NCBI RefSeq assembly: GCF_000382345.1
Contig: NZ_KB908088.1
Coordinates: 60,372 to 124,371, forward strand
Source of the DNA: Massilia niastensis DSM 21313
Lineage (GTDB): Bacteria > Pseudomonadota > Gammaproteobacteria > Burkholderiales > Burkholderiaceae_D
DNA length: 64,000 bases
Direction of reading: 5' to 3'
How positions within the stretch are numbered: position 1 is the stretch's first letter; each line of letters begins with the position of its first letter. The notes below the pieces were generated by a model. That model was not told the origin of the DNA. It searched no databases and was given only the letters and a program-made list of their open reading frames with translations. Shown piece by piece: positions 25,641-34,518 of this stretch. Position numbers and translations under genes: made by a program.

Positions 25641-26426
25641 ATGAAACCAGCTCCCGAGTATGTCCCGCCGCACGCCCTGTTGGCCGGCAAGTCCGTTCTC
25701 GTCACCGCCGCCGCCGGCGCCGGCATCGGCTTCGCCGCCGCCCTGCGCTGCGCCGAAGAGGGTTGCCGCGCCCTGGTCATCTCCGACGTGCACGAGCGGC
25801 GCCTGGCCGAAGCGGTCGAGGCGATCCGCAGCCAGACCGGCTTGCGCGAGGTCCACGGCCAACTGTGCGATGTCAGCAAGGAAGACCAGGTGCAGGCGCT
25901 GGTCGAGGCGGCCGAAAGCCGCATGGGCGGCACCGATGTGCTGATCAATAATGCCGGCCTGGGCACCAGCAAGCTGGTGCTGGAGATGAGCGACGACGAG
26001 TGGCACAAGGTGATCGACGTCACCCTGACCGGCACCTTCCGGATGACCCGCGCGATGATGCGGGCGATGCGGCCGCGCGGCCGCGGCGTGATCGTGAACA
26101 ACGCATCGGTGCTGGGCTGGCGCGCCCAGGCCGAGCAGGCCCACTATGCGGCGGCCAAGGCCGGCGTGATGGCCTTCACCCGCTGCAGCGCGCTCGAGGC
26201 GGCCGCTTTCGGCGTGCGCATCAATGCCGTGGCGCCGTCGATCGCGGTGCACGCCTTCCTGAAAAAATCCGCCTCGGAAGAACTGCTCGGCGAACTGACC
26301 GCCAAGGAAGCCTTCGGACGCGGCGCCGAACCCTGGGAAGTGGCCAACGTGATGATGTTCCTGGCCAGCGATTACTCGTCCTACATGACCGGCGAAGTGC
26401 TCTCGGTCAGCTCGCAGCATGCGTGA
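25641..26426 (+). CDS. SDR, IpdF/ScdE-like hydroxyacyl-CoA dehydrogenase
   Basis: 261 residues. The cofactor loop is an unusual TAAAGAGIG instead of TGxxxGIG. Later come INNAGLG, the IVNNASVLGWRAQ stretch and the HYAAAKAGV catalytic segment, ending SYMTGEVLSVSSQHA. This combination is what I remember for the IpdF/ScdE group, which oxidises the 5-hydroxyl of a C/D-ring CoA intermediate (5-OH-HIC-CoA). That assignment is from memory of the family and is moderate. First gene of an operon with a MaoC hydratase and the delta4-dehydrogenase. Confidence 0.7.
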   Translation: MKPAPEYVPPHALLAGKSVLVTAAAGAGIGFAAALRCAEEGCRALVISDVHERRLAEAVEAIRSQTGLREVHGQLCDVSKEDQVQALVEAAESRMGGTDVLINNAGLGTSKLVLEMSDDEWHKVIDVTLTGTFRMTRAMMRAMRPRGRGVIVNNASVLGWRAQAEQAHYAAAKAGVMAFTRCSALEAAAFGVRINAVAPSIAVHAFLKKSASEELLGELTAKEAFGRGAEPWEVANVMMFLASDYSSYMTGEVLSVSSQHA

Positions 26427-26433
26427 GGACCAC

Positions 26434-26892
26434 ATGGGCACACGCTTCGATTCCGTCGCCGCGGTGCTGGCGGCGCAGGGCCGCGACCTCGGGGTGACCG
26501 ACTGGCTGAGCCTGGGCCAGGAACGCATCGACCTGTTCGCCGAGTCCACCGGCGACCACCAGTGGATCCACGTCGACCCGGTGCGCGCCGCGGACGGCCC
26601 CTTCGGCGCCTGCGTCGCGCACGGCTACCTGACGCTGGCGCTGGCCAACTGCTTCCTGCCGCAGCTGATCGCCTACGACAGGCTGAAAATGGGCGTCAAC
26701 TACGGCTGCGACAAGGTGCGCTTCCCGGCCCCGGTCCGGGCCGGCGCGCGCGTGCGCGGCCACGGCCTGGTGCTGCGCGCCGAGGAGGCGGGCGGCGGCG
26801 TGCAGGTGACCGTGCGCATCACCGTCGAGATCGAGGGATCCGAGCGTCCCGGCTGCGTGGTGGACACCATCAGCCGCCTGTTCTTTCACTAG
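26434..26892 (+). CDS. MaoC-like (R)-enoyl-CoA hydratase
   Basis: 152 residues, single hot-dog fold. The hydratase motif is present: Asp41 and His46 in STGDHQWIHVDP, followed by FGACVAHGYLTL, as in PhaJ/MaoC hydratases. GAGGA precedes ATG 26434, which I prefer to the in-frame ATG 26419 overlapping the SDR. It adds water to a trans-2-enoyl-CoA. Its sequence around the active site closely resembles the C-terminal domain of the DUF35-MaoC protein at 52973, suggesting a shared origin. The step in the pathway is unknown. Confidence 0.85.
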   Translation: MGTRFDSVAAVLAAQGRDLGVTDWLSLGQERIDLFAESTGDHQWIHVDPVRAADGPFGACVAHGYLTLALANCFLPQLIAYDRLKMGVNYGCDKVRFPAPVRAGARVRGHGLVLRAEEAGGGVQVTVRITVEIEGSERPGCVVDTISRLFFH

Positions 26893-26905
26893 CCGAGGAA
26901 AAACC

Positions 26906-28375
26906 ATGCAGAACCAGTATTCGCCGTCGCGGCCCTGCCGCGCGGCCGACGTTCCCCAATGGGATGAGGAGACCGACATCGCGGTCGTCGGCTTCGGCGC
27001 CGCGGGCAGCTGCGCCGCCATCGAGGCGCGGCAGGCGGGCGCCCGGGTGACGATCTTCGAGGTCGCCGCCGCCGCCGGCGGCAGCGCCGCCCTGTCGGGC
27101 GGGGAGGTGTATGTCGGCGGCAGCGGCGGCACCTCGGTGCAGCGCGCCGCCGGCTTCGAGGATACGACCGAGGATTTATACAACTACCTGATGATGGCGG
27201 GCGGACCGGGCGCGGACGCGGCGCGCACCACACTCTACGCCGCCCAGGCCGAGCCGCATTTCCGCTGGCTGCAGGAGCAGGGCGTGCCCTTCAAGGGGAC
27301 TTACCTGCCCGGCAAGTGGCTGGAGCCGCTGACCGACGACACCCTGGTGTGGTCCGGCTCCGAGCAGGCCTGGCCGTTCTCGGAAAGCGCCAGGCCGGCG
27401 CCGCGCGGCCACGCCGCCCAGCTGGACGGCTGGGGCGCCGGCAAGATGCTGATGGCGCGGCTGTCGGCGCGCGCGCTGGCCCTGGGCGCCGTCGCCCATG
27501 TCAGCAGCCGCGTGCTGACCCTGGTGGTGGACGATGCCGGCGCCATCGTCGGCCTGGTGGCGCGGGTCGACGGCGCGCCGCGGTTCGTGCGCGCGCTGCG
27601 CGGCGTGATCCTGTGCGCGGGCGGCTTCATCGTCAACCGCGACATGGTGGCGCAGTACGCGCCCGCCGCACTCGGCTGCCAGCAGGTGGTCTCGGCCGGC
27701 AACGACGACGGCTCCGGCATCCGGATGGGAATCGGGGTGGGCGCCGCGGCGATCCACATGGACCAGTTCTTCGCCACCTTGCCGTTCTTTCCGCCCGAAT
27801 CGCTGGTCAAGGGCATCTTCGTGAACGAGCGGGGCAGCCGCTTCATCAACGAGGACGCGTATCACGGCCGGGTCGCCCATTACGTGCTGCGCCAGCCCGG
27901 CGGGCGGGCCTGGCTGCTGGTCGACGAAGGCATCTTCGCGCGGCCGATGATCCATCCGGACATCACGGTGGCGGCGGTGGGCGACAGCGTGGAAGAACTG
28001 GAGCAGGAGCTGGGGCTGCCGGCCGGCGCGCTGGTGCACACGGTGGAGGAATTCAACCGCCACGCCGCGGCCGGCCAGGACCCGGCCTTCCACAAGGCCG
28101 CCGCCTGGCTGCGCCCGCTGGCCAGGGGGCCCTTCGCCGCGCTGAGCTACTGTCCGGCCGACATGCCCGCCCACGCCTTCACGCTCGGCGGGCTGGCCAC
28201 GACGCCGGACGGGCAGGTGCTCGACGGCGGGGGCGCGCCGATCGCCGGGCTGTACGCGGCCGGGCGCACCGCCTGCGGCCTGCCGCGCTGGGGAGAAGGC
28301 TATAGTTCCGGGATGTCGCTGGGCGACTCCACCTTCTTCGGCCGCATGGCGGGACTGCACGCGGCCAGGCGCTGA
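26906..28375 (+). CDS. tesI: 3-ketosteroid delta4-(5alpha)-dehydrogenase
   Basis: 489 residues, FAD flavoprotein of the fumarate reductase/KstD family with the GFGAAG dinucleotide loop (29-34). Counting residues places Tyr319 (NEDAYHG) and Tyr466 and Ser468 (GEGYSSG) at the numbers known for the catalytic residues of the Rhodococcus jostii delta4-(5alpha)-dehydrogenase, which is also about 490 residues long. The enzyme introduces the 4,5 double bond into 5alpha-3-oxosteroids (TesI in Comamonas). It sits 13 bp behind the MaoC gene. The delta1 partner is at 39771. Confidence 0.92.
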   Translation: MQNQYSPSRPCRAADVPQWDEETDIAVVGFGAAGSCAAIEARQAGARVTIFEVAAAAGGSAALSGGEVYVGGSGGTSVQRAAGFEDTTEDLYNYLMMAGGPGADAARTTLYAAQAEPHFRWLQEQGVPFKGTYLPGKWLEPLTDDTLVWSGSEQAWPFSESARPAPRGHAAQLDGWGAGKMLMARLSARALALGAVAHVSSRVLTLVVDDAGAIVGLVARVDGAPRFVRALRGVILCAGGFIVNRDMVAQYAPAALGCQQVVSAGNDDGSGIRMGIGVGAAAIHMDQFFATLPFFPPESLVKGIFVNERGSRFINEDAYHGRVAHYVLRQPGGRAWLLVDEGIFARPMIHPDITVAAVGDSVEELEQELGLPAGALVHTVEEFNRHAAAGQDPAFHKAAAWLRPLARGPFAALSYCPADMPAHAFTLGGLATTPDGQVLDGGGAPIAGLYAAGRTACGLPRWGEGYSSGMSLGDSTFFGRMAGLHAARR

Positions 28376-28380
28376 CAGGA

Positions 28381-28404
28381 CGGCGCGGCTGGCATGCCGC
28401 GCCG
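28381..28404. terminator. Hairpin between convergent tesI and kshA
   Basis: Perfect stem CGGCGCGGC (28381-28389) and GCCGCGCCG (28396-28404) with a 6-nt loop, lying between two convergent stops. There is no T-run on either side, so intrinsic termination would be weak. It may slow or shield transcript ends. Confidence 0.4.
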
Positions 28405-28411
28405 CTTCCCG

Positions 28412-29509
28412 CTAGAGCGCTTCCGAATAGGCCAGCGCGCCGCGCGGCACATAGCTGCCTTCGCACTGGTCCAGGTACTCGTGCTTGCTGGCGCGCGGGT
28501 TGTAGAACTGCTTGTACCAGATGCGGGTCTTCATGAACGGGCCGTCGCTGGGCAGGAACAGGCCCTGCAGGCAGGGCGCCTTGTTGGTCCAGACTTCGAA
28601 ATCCTGCATGAAGGCGAGCCGGCTCGATTCCTGGAACTGGCGCGCCGCCACCAGGTCGGCCACCGTCGCCCGTTCATGGTTGCCGGCCGACTTGACCAGC
28701 AGCGCATGCCAGACCTTGATGCTGCCATCCTCCACCGGAGTATGGGTGATCATCAGGATCGACTCGAGATAGCCGGTCAGGTAGGAAATCAGGACCCCCG
28801 GGCCATGATAGGTGGTGTCGGTATGCAGGATGGTGCTGACGCCGTCTTCCGCCACCAGGGTGCGGTGCGGACCGCACTGGCGCTGGGTGGCGGTATGGCC
28901 GGCGAAGATGTTCTCGTACTGCTGGACCGTCGAACCGTGGATCGGGCTCAGGTGCGCGTAGTCGGCGATGTTGTCGATGACTTCCTGCGGATGCTGCTGC
29001 AGCATGCCGAGGTGGTCGAACTTCCAGCGCACCCAGGCCGGATCGTCCCACTGCGGCAGCGATGGATGTTCCCATTCCGGCGCGCCGCCTTCCGGATCGT
29101 GCCAGACCCAGACCGCGCCCAGGCTCTCGACCACGGGCCAGGACTTGACGCAGGCCGCGGCCGGGATCGGGCCCTGGTGATACGGGATGTCGTCGCACTT
29201 GCCGTCGGCGCCGAAGCGCCAGCCGTGGTAGGGGCAGCGGATGCCGTCGCCCTCGACATTGCTGCCGCCGCCGTCGATGACGACGTAGGAAGTGGTGTTC
29301 GGCGCGGCCAGGTGGGTCTTCATGTGCGGACAGTAGGCATCGAGCAGCACCACCTTGCCGCTGGCGCGGCCGCGGTAGAGCGCGAAATCCTTGCCGAAGA
29401 AGCGCACGGCCACCGGCTTGTGGGTGTCCAGCTCGGCGCTGTCGGCGACCATGAACCAGCCGCGCGGGAAAGTGAAGTCCCCCAGGCGGTACTCCTTCGA
29501 TGTTGCCAT
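28412..29509 (-). CDS. kshA: Rieske oxygenase, 3-ketosteroid 9alpha-hydroxylase oxygenase (KshA-like)
   Basis: 365 residues. The Rieske cluster ligands are Cys60/His62 and Cys92/His95. The mononuclear iron site shows Asn180, Asp183, His186 and His191 in the N-x2-D-x2-H-x4-H arrangement. With a reductase it hydroxylates C9 of 1,4-diene-3-ketosteroids, which leads to spontaneous B-ring opening. The distance between the two Rieske halves is about 29 residues, longer than the usual 15-17, because of an inserted stretch (residues about 70-90). GGAGG precedes ATG 29509. The likely reductase is KshB at 41510. Confidence 0.85.
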   Translation of the reverse strand: MATSKEYRLGDFTFPRGWFMVADSAELDTHKPVAVRFFGKDFALYRGRASGKVVLLDAYCPHMKTHLAAPNTTSYVVIDGGGSNVEGDGIRCPYHGWRFGADGKCDDIPYHQGPIPAAACVKSWPVVESLGAVWVWHDPEGGAPEWEHPSLPQWDDPAWVRWKFDHLGMLQQHPQEVIDNIADYAHLSPIHGSTVQQYENIFAGHTATQRQCGPHRTLVAEDGVSTILHTDTTYHGPGVLISYLTGYLESILMITHTPVEDGSIKVWHALLVKSAGNHERATVADLVAARQFQESSRLAFMQDFEVWTNKAPCLQGLFLPSDGPFMKTRIWYKQFYNPRASKHEYLDQCEGSYVPRGALAYSEAL

Positions 29510-29579
29510 ACATCCTCCAAATAGTTGTGTCGATCGGGCTGTTGTGCGCTCATGTTCGGCGGCCGGCGCAAGTCCGGCA

Positions 29580-29595
29580 TCGTCCACACGGACGT
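29580..29595. promoter_or_regulatory. Regulon repeat site 10 (two-way)
   Basis: TCGTCC-ACAC-GGACGT between kshA (leftward) and the nine-gene side-chain operon (rightward). TAAATT begins at 29618 and GAACAT at 29557 on the minus strand, each 30.5 bp from the centre. Confidence 0.78.
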
Positions 29596-29671
29596 ATGCG
29601 GGCCGGGGCGCTCCTTGTAAATTCGTAGTCAGCAGCAGTCGCAACGACGAATGATCTTGAGGAGAACTGCC

Positions 29672-30586
29672 TTGGTTGAACAAGATTGGATGACAGAGGT
29701 CCGTGCCCTGGTGGGCAAGGAATACGGTCGCGTGTATGCCTGGGACCCGGTGAATGCGCCGATGGCCAGGCAGTGGTGCGAGGTGATGGGGGTGGCCCAT
29801 CCGGTGCATGGCGGGGAGGGGCTGGTGCCGCCGGCCATGCTGCAGGTCTGGTGCATGGAAGGCCTGCACCAGAATAATTATCCGCCTGGCTCGACGAAGG
29901 AAAATCCCTACGAGGCCTTGCAGCTGATCGAGGCCCAGGGCTATGGGTCGGTGGTGGCGGTCAATTCCGAGCTGGAGTTCGCCCGCTACCTGCGCGAAGG
30001 CGAGAAGCTGTACTACACCACCCGCCTCGACGCCGTCGGCGAGGAAAAGACCACCGGCCTGGGGACCGGCTTCTTCGTCACCCTGGTGATGACCTACTTT
30101 TCGCAGCGCGAGGACGGCGACGAGCAGGTTGGCACCCTGCTGTTCCGGGTGTTCAAGTTTCGTCCGGCCAGCGCGCCGGCGCCCAAGGTCAAGCGCCCGA
30201 TGCCGGGCGTCAGCGACGACACCCGCTTCTTCTGGGAAGGCGCGCGCCAGGGCAAGCTGCTGATCCAGTGCTGCAAGGCCTGCGCCAGCCTGCGCCACCC
30301 GCCCGGCCCGGTATGCCCCGACTGCCACAGCTTCGAATGGGATGCGCTCGAAGCCTCCGGCCGCGCCACCCTGTACTCGTTCGTGGTGATGCATTACCCC
30401 GAGGTGGCGCCCTTTGACCATCCGAACCCGATCGGCCTGGTCGAACTGGAGGAGGGCACGCGCCTGGTCGCCCAGCTGGTCGGGGTCGATCCCGCCAAAC
30501 TGGAGATCGGCCAGCAGCTCGAGGTCGAATTCCAGCAGTTCGACGGCGACCTGACCTTGCCGCAATTCCGGCCCGCGGCCGCCTGA
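29672..30586 (+). CDS. chsH2: ChsH2-like MaoC-DUF35 protein
   Basis: 304 residues from TTG 29672, chosen because GAGGAG lies 7 bp before it; ATG 29651 and ATG 29690 are alternatives without such a site. The N-terminal part (about 1-160) is a MaoC/hot-dog domain lacking a clear Asp-x4-His pair. The C-terminal DUF35 has a zinc ribbon (Cys201, Cys204, Cys215, Cys218) and OB fold. ChsH2 of the mycobacterial igr operon is built the same way: with ChsH1 it hydrates the 3-carbon side chain, and its DUF35 docks the aldolase Ltp2. ChsH1- and Ltp2-like genes follow here. First gene of the operon from site 10. Confidence 0.88.
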   Translation: MVEQDWMTEVRALVGKEYGRVYAWDPVNAPMARQWCEVMGVAHPVHGGEGLVPPAMLQVWCMEGLHQNNYPPGSTKENPYEALQLIEAQGYGSVVAVNSELEFARYLREGEKLYYTTRLDAVGEEKTTGLGTGFFVTLVMTYFSQREDGDEQVGTLLFRVFKFRPASAPAPKVKRPMPGVSDDTRFFWEGARQGKLLIQCCKACASLRHPPGPVCPDCHSFEWDALEASGRATLYSFVVMHYPEVAPFDHPNPIGLVELEEGTRLVAQLVGVDPAKLEIGQQLEVEFQQFDGDLTLPQFRPAAA

Positions 30587-30596
30587 AGGGGACACC

Positions 30597-31727
30597 ATGG
30601 ACTTTCAACTCACTGAAGACCAGCGCGCCTTCGCCGACATCGCCCAGGCCCTGTTCGCCGACTACTGCAGCGACGAGCAGTTGCGCGCCTTCGACGCCTC
30701 CGGACAGCCCTACATGCAGGACTTGTGGCGGCAGTGCGTCGCCGGCGGCCTGCAGGCGATCCTGGTGCCCGAGGCCGACGGCGGCCTGGAACTGGGCATG
30801 GCCGAGCTGATGGGCGTGCTGGAACAGCAGGGCCGCGCACTGGCGCTGGTGCCGCTGTGGGAGCACCAGCTGGCGCTGGCCGCGGCGCTGCGCTTCGGTT
30901 CGGCGCCGCTGCGTTCGGCGCTGAAGGATTTGCCGCCCGATGCGCTGCTGACCGTGTCGCTGGGCGGCCTGGCCGAAGCGCGCGGACCGGCCCTGCAGGC
31001 GCGCCGCGAGGGCGTCGGCTACCGGCTCGACGGCTTTGCCGCCGCCGTTCCGCTGGGCGCGCAAGCGGCATGGCTGCTGGCCGGCGTGGCGCTGGACGGC
31101 GCCGCGCGCCTGATGCTGATCAACCTGGACCACGCCGCAATCGGCAAGGTGGAAGGCAGCAGCCAGCACCACCTGGCGGTGGCGGACCTGCGCTTCGACG
31201 GGGTGGCCGTGGCCGCATCGGCCCTGCTGGACGAGGGGGCGCTGGGCTGGGTCGAGCCGCGCGCGATCGCCTGCCTGGCCGCGCTGCAGCTGGGCGTGAG
31301 CGCGCAGCAGCTGGTCCGGACCGTCGAGTACGTGAGCGAACGCAGGCAGTTCAACCGCGTGATCGGCTCGTTCCAGCTGGTGGCCGGGCAGATGGCCGAC
31401 GGCCACATCGCGCTGGAGGCCCTGCGCAGTTCGCTGTGGCAGCTGGTCTACCGGATCGACGCCGGTCTCGGCGCCGCGCCGCAGGGCTGGGCGACCCACC
31501 ACCTGGCCTGCAGCGCCGGCCACCAGATCGGCCACATGGCGCAGCACGTCCACGGCGGCATCGGCGTCGACATCACCTTCCACATCCACCGTTTCCTGTT
31601 CTGGAGCCGCGTGCTGGGCCTGACGCTGGGCGGCGTCGAACAGAATCTTGCCAAGCTGGGCGACTGGCTTGCCGATCATACTCACTTAGGCTGGAAATAT
31701 GACCTCCCAGAAGACCATGCGGTTTGA
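30597..31727 (+). CDS. Acyl-CoA dehydrogenase, ChsE2-like (beta-type)
   Basis: 376 residues. The C-terminal half has ERRQFNRVIGSFQLVAGQMAD and HVHGGIGVDITFHIHRF, resembling the subtype that pairs with a second acyl-CoA dehydrogenase in steroid side-chain heteromers. The partner is probably the gene at 33339. Together they would dehydrogenate the 3-carbon (C22) side-chain thioester, as ChsE1-ChsE2 does. It lies between chsH2 and chsH1, and its 3' end overlaps chsH1 by 29 bp, an overlap typical of coupled expression. Confidence 0.85.
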   Translation: MDFQLTEDQRAFADIAQALFADYCSDEQLRAFDASGQPYMQDLWRQCVAGGLQAILVPEADGGLELGMAELMGVLEQQGRALALVPLWEHQLALAAALRFGSAPLRSALKDLPPDALLTVSLGGLAEARGPALQARREGVGYRLDGFAAAVPLGAQAAWLLAGVALDGAARLMLINLDHAAIGKVEGSSQHHLAVADLRFDGVAVAASALLDEGALGWVEPRAIACLAALQLGVSAQQLVRTVEYVSERRQFNRVIGSFQLVAGQMADGHIALEALRSSLWQLVYRIDAGLGAAPQGWATHHLACSAGHQIGHMAQHVHGGIGVDITFHIHRFLFWSRVLGLTLGGVEQNLAKLGDWLADHTHLGWKYDLPEDHAV

Positions 31728-32118
31728 CGATGTCGCCGTCGGCGACGCCCTTCCGGCGCTGGCGGTGCCGATCACCGTGCCCCTGATCGCCGGCGGCGCG
31801 ATCGCCACCCGCGACTACTTCCCCGGCCACCACGACCTGGAAGCCGCACGCGCGCTCGGTTCGCCGCACATTTTCATGAACATCCTCACCACCAACGGGC
31901 TGGTGCAGCGCTTCGTCGAATCCTGGGCCGGCGCCGAAGCGCGCCTGGCCTCGCTGAAGATCAGGCTGGGGGCGCCGAACTACCCGGGCGACACCATGTC
32001 CTTCAGCGGCAAGGTCAGCGCCGTCCGGCCCGAGGACCGCAGCGTCGAGCTGTCCCTGGCCGGCACCAATTCGATCGGCACCCACGTCAGCGGCACGGTG
32101 CGCGTGCACCTGCCCTGA
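31699..32118 (+). CDS. chsH1: ChsH1-like MaoC hydratase subunit
   Basis: 139 residues, a single short hot-dog domain. Asp39 and His44 (RDYFPGH) have the same five-residue separation as the catalytic Asp and His of mycobacterial ChsH1. It would supply the active site of the ChsH1-ChsH2 hydratase, which adds water across the C17-C20 double bond of the pregnene-carboxyl-CoA. It begins inside the end of the preceding acyl-CoA dehydrogenase gene and is followed 25 bp later by the aldolase. Confidence 0.88.
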   Translation: MTSQKTMRFDDVAVGDALPALAVPITVPLIAGGAIATRDYFPGHHDLEAARALGSPHIFMNILTTNGLVQRFVESWAGAEARLASLKIRLGAPNYPGDTMSFSGKVSAVRPEDRSVELSLAGTNSIGTHVSGTVRVHLP

Positions 32119-32143
32119 ACCGCGCATCCAAGGAAACCCTACC

Positions 32144-33322
32144 ATGTCACTTGATTCCCTTTCCGGACGCGCGGCCATTGTCGGCCTGGGCGCCACCGAA
32201 TTTTCCAAGAACTCCGGCCGTACCGAGCTGCGGCTGGCGATGGAGGCAACGCTGCAGGCGCTGGCCGACGCCGGCATAGCGCCGTCCGAGGTGGACGGCT
32301 TCTGTTCCTACTCGGTCGACAAGGTGCCCGAGTACGAGATCGCGCGCCTGCTCGGCGCCAGGGACGTCACCTTCTTTTCCCAGATCCCGCACGGCGGCGG
32401 CGCCGCCTGCGCACCGGTGATGCACGCCGCGATGGCGGTGGCCTCCGGCGCCGCCAAGACGGTGGTGGTGTACCGCGCCATGAACGAGCGCTCCTGGTAC
32501 CGCTTCGGCAGCGGCAGCTACGGCTTCGGCTCGACCCCGATCTTCGACAACGTCAACTACGGCTGGTACATGCCCTACGGGCTGCACACGCCGGCGGCCT
32601 GGGTCGGGATGTTCGCACGCCGCTACATGCACCTGTATGGCGCCACCAGCGAGGACTTCGGCCGCATCTCGGTGGCGGTGCGCGAGTTTGCCGCCACCAA
32701 TCCGAATGCTTTCTTCTACGGCAAGCCGATCACCCTCGAGGAGCACCAGGCTTCGCGCTGGATCTGCGAGCCGCTGCGCCTGCTGGACTGCTGCCAGGAG
32801 TCGGACGGCGCGGTGGCGCTGGTGATCACCTCGGCCGAGCGCGCGCGCGACCTGCGCCAGAAGCCGGTGCTGATCAAGGGCGCGGCGCAGGGCGTCAGCA
32901 GCGGCCAGCAGAGCATGACCTCGTTCTACCGCGACGACATCACCGGCCTGCCGGAAATGGGGCTGGTGGCGCGCCAGCTGTGGCAGCAGAGCAGGTTGAC
33001 GCCGGCCGATATCCAGACCGCCATCATCTACGACCACTTCACCCCCTTCGTGCTGCCCCAGCTCGAGGAGTTCGGCTTCGTCGACCGCGGCGAGGCCAAG
33101 GACTTCATCCGCGCCGGCCAGCACGCGCGCGGCGGTTCGCTGCCGATCAATCCGCACGGCGGCCAGCTGGGCGAAGCCTACATTCACGGCATGAACGGCA
33201 TCGCCGAGGGCGTGCGCCAGGTGCGCGGCAGCGCCGTCAACCAGGTCAAGGATGTGCACAACGTGCTGGTGACCGCCGGCAGCGGCGTGCCCACCAGCGG
33301 TCTTATCCTGAGCAACACCTGA
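32144..33322 (+). CDS. ltp2: Steroid side-chain retro-aldolase, Ltp2/Sal2-like
   Basis: 392 residues, thiolase fold of the lipid-transfer-protein group (AAIVGLGATEFSK start, PINPHGGQLGEAYIHG near the C-terminus). In this group Ltp2, bound to the DUF35 domain of ChsH2, does not thiolyse. It cleaves the 17-hydroxy-20-carboxyl-CoA thioester to a 17-ketosteroid and propionyl-CoA. The direct neighbourhood of chsH2, an acyl-CoA dehydrogenase and chsH1 matches the igr gene set, so this assignment is firm. A second, more distant copy is at 53917. Confidence 0.88.
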   Translation: MSLDSLSGRAAIVGLGATEFSKNSGRTELRLAMEATLQALADAGIAPSEVDGFCSYSVDKVPEYEIARLLGARDVTFFSQIPHGGGAACAPVMHAAMAVASGAAKTVVVYRAMNERSWYRFGSGSYGFGSTPIFDNVNYGWYMPYGLHTPAAWVGMFARRYMHLYGATSEDFGRISVAVREFAATNPNAFFYGKPITLEEHQASRWICEPLRLLDCCQESDGAVALVITSAERARDLRQKPVLIKGAAQGVSSGQQSMTSFYRDDITGLPEMGLVARQLWQQSRLTPADIQTAIIYDHFTPFVLPQLEEFGFVDRGEAKDFIRAGQHARGGSLPINPHGGQLGEAYIHGMNGIAEGVRQVRGSAVNQVKDVHNVLVTAGSGVPTSGLILSNT

Positions 33323-33338
33323 CAGAACGGAGCATTCC

Positions 33339-34517
33339 ATGCTGGTAGACCTGACTCCCGAACAGCATCGCCTGCGCATCCGCGTGCGCGACTACTTCCA
33401 GGAACTGATGATCCCCGAACTGCGCCTGGCGCTGCGCGGTTCCGAAGGCGGCGACCTGTACCGCAACACGATCCGCCAGATGGGCCGCGACGGCTGGCTG
33501 GCGGTGGGCTGGCCGAAGGAGCACGGCGGCGAGGGCTATGGCCCGACCGAGCAGCTGATCTTCTTCGAGGAAGCGAACATCGCCGGCGCGCCGCTGCCCT
33601 TCGTCACCATCAGCACGGTCGGACCGGCGCTGATGGCGCACGGCACCGAAGCCCAGAAGAAAAAGTTTCTTCCGGGTATGGCGAGCGGCGACATCATCTT
33701 TGCGATCGGCTATTCGGAGCCGAACGCCGGCTCCGACCTGGCCGCGCTGAGCACCCACGCGCGCCTGGAAGGGGACCGTTTCATTGTCAACGGCAACAAG
33801 CTGTTTACCTCCGGCGTGGAGTCGGCCGACTACGTCTGGCTGGCGGCGCGCACCAGCACCGAGCTGGAGCGCCACAAGGGCGTCTCGCTGCTGATCGTCG
33901 ACACCAGCTCGCCCGGCTTTTCGCACACCCTAATCAAGACCACCGCCAACTCGACCGCCGCCACCTATTACGACGAGGTCGAGGTGCCGCGCGACATGCT
34001 GGTCGGCGAACTGCACGGCGGCTGGAAACTGATCACCGCCCAGCTCAACCATGAGCGGCTGGGTCTCGGTTCCTGGTCCGACAAGGTGTTCGGACCGTTC
34101 TGCAAGGTGCTGCAATGGGCCAAGGCGCGTGACGAGCACGGCCGCCGCGCGGTCGACCAGCCCTGGGTGCGGCGCTCGCTGGCGGAGTGCTATGCCAGGC
34201 TGGAGGCGATGCGCCTGATTAACTTCCGCATCGCGGCCGAGCTGGAAGGCGGTGGGCTGGACGTGGCGCTGGCCTCCACCACCAAGGTCTACGGCTCCGA
34301 GGGCGTGATCGAGGTGCTGCGCGCGCTGAGCGGGATCCTCGGCGCCGGTGCGATGGTGCGCGCGGGCGCCGCAAGTAGCGCGGCGGCGCGCCTGTGCGCC
34401 GAGATCGAGTATGAAATCCGCGAGTCGACCCTGCTGACCTTCGGCGGCGGCACCAACGAGCTGCAGCGCGAGCTGATCGCCCAGTTCGGGCTCGGCATGC
34501 CGCGTCCGGTACGCTGA
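33339..34517 (+). CDS. Acyl-CoA dehydrogenase, ChsE1-like (alpha-type)
   Basis: 392 residues, acyl-CoA dehydrogenase with the complete FAD/substrate motifs: IGYSEPNAGSDLA, NGNKLFTSG and a C-terminal TFGGGTNELQRELIAQFGLGMP. This is the subtype that ends with the (T/S)NE-Q-x(5)-GLG segment, complementary to the gene at 30597. The pair would act on the last side-chain cycle. It starts 16 bp after the aldolase. Confidence 0.85.
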   Translation: MLVDLTPEQHRLRIRVRDYFQELMIPELRLALRGSEGGDLYRNTIRQMGRDGWLAVGWPKEHGGEGYGPTEQLIFFEEANIAGAPLPFVTISTVGPALMAHGTEAQKKKFLPGMASGDIIFAIGYSEPNAGSDLAALSTHARLEGDRFIVNGNKLFTSGVESADYVWLAARTSTELERHKGVSLLIVDTSSPGFSHTLIKTTANSTAATYYDEVEVPRDMLVGELHGGWKLITAQLNHERLGLGSWSDKVFGPFCKVLQWAKARDEHGRRAVDQPWVRRSLAECYARLEAMRLINFRIAAELEGGGLDVALASTTKVYGSEGVIEVLRALSGILGAGAMVRAGAASSAAARLCAEIEYEIRESTLLTFGGGTNELQRELIAQFGLGMPRPVR

Positions 34518-34518
34518 C

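Noticed and set aside
27170..27185. AT-rich patch inside tesI as an internal promoter
   Set aside because: A single AT-rich hexamer without partner element in a well-supported coding region.
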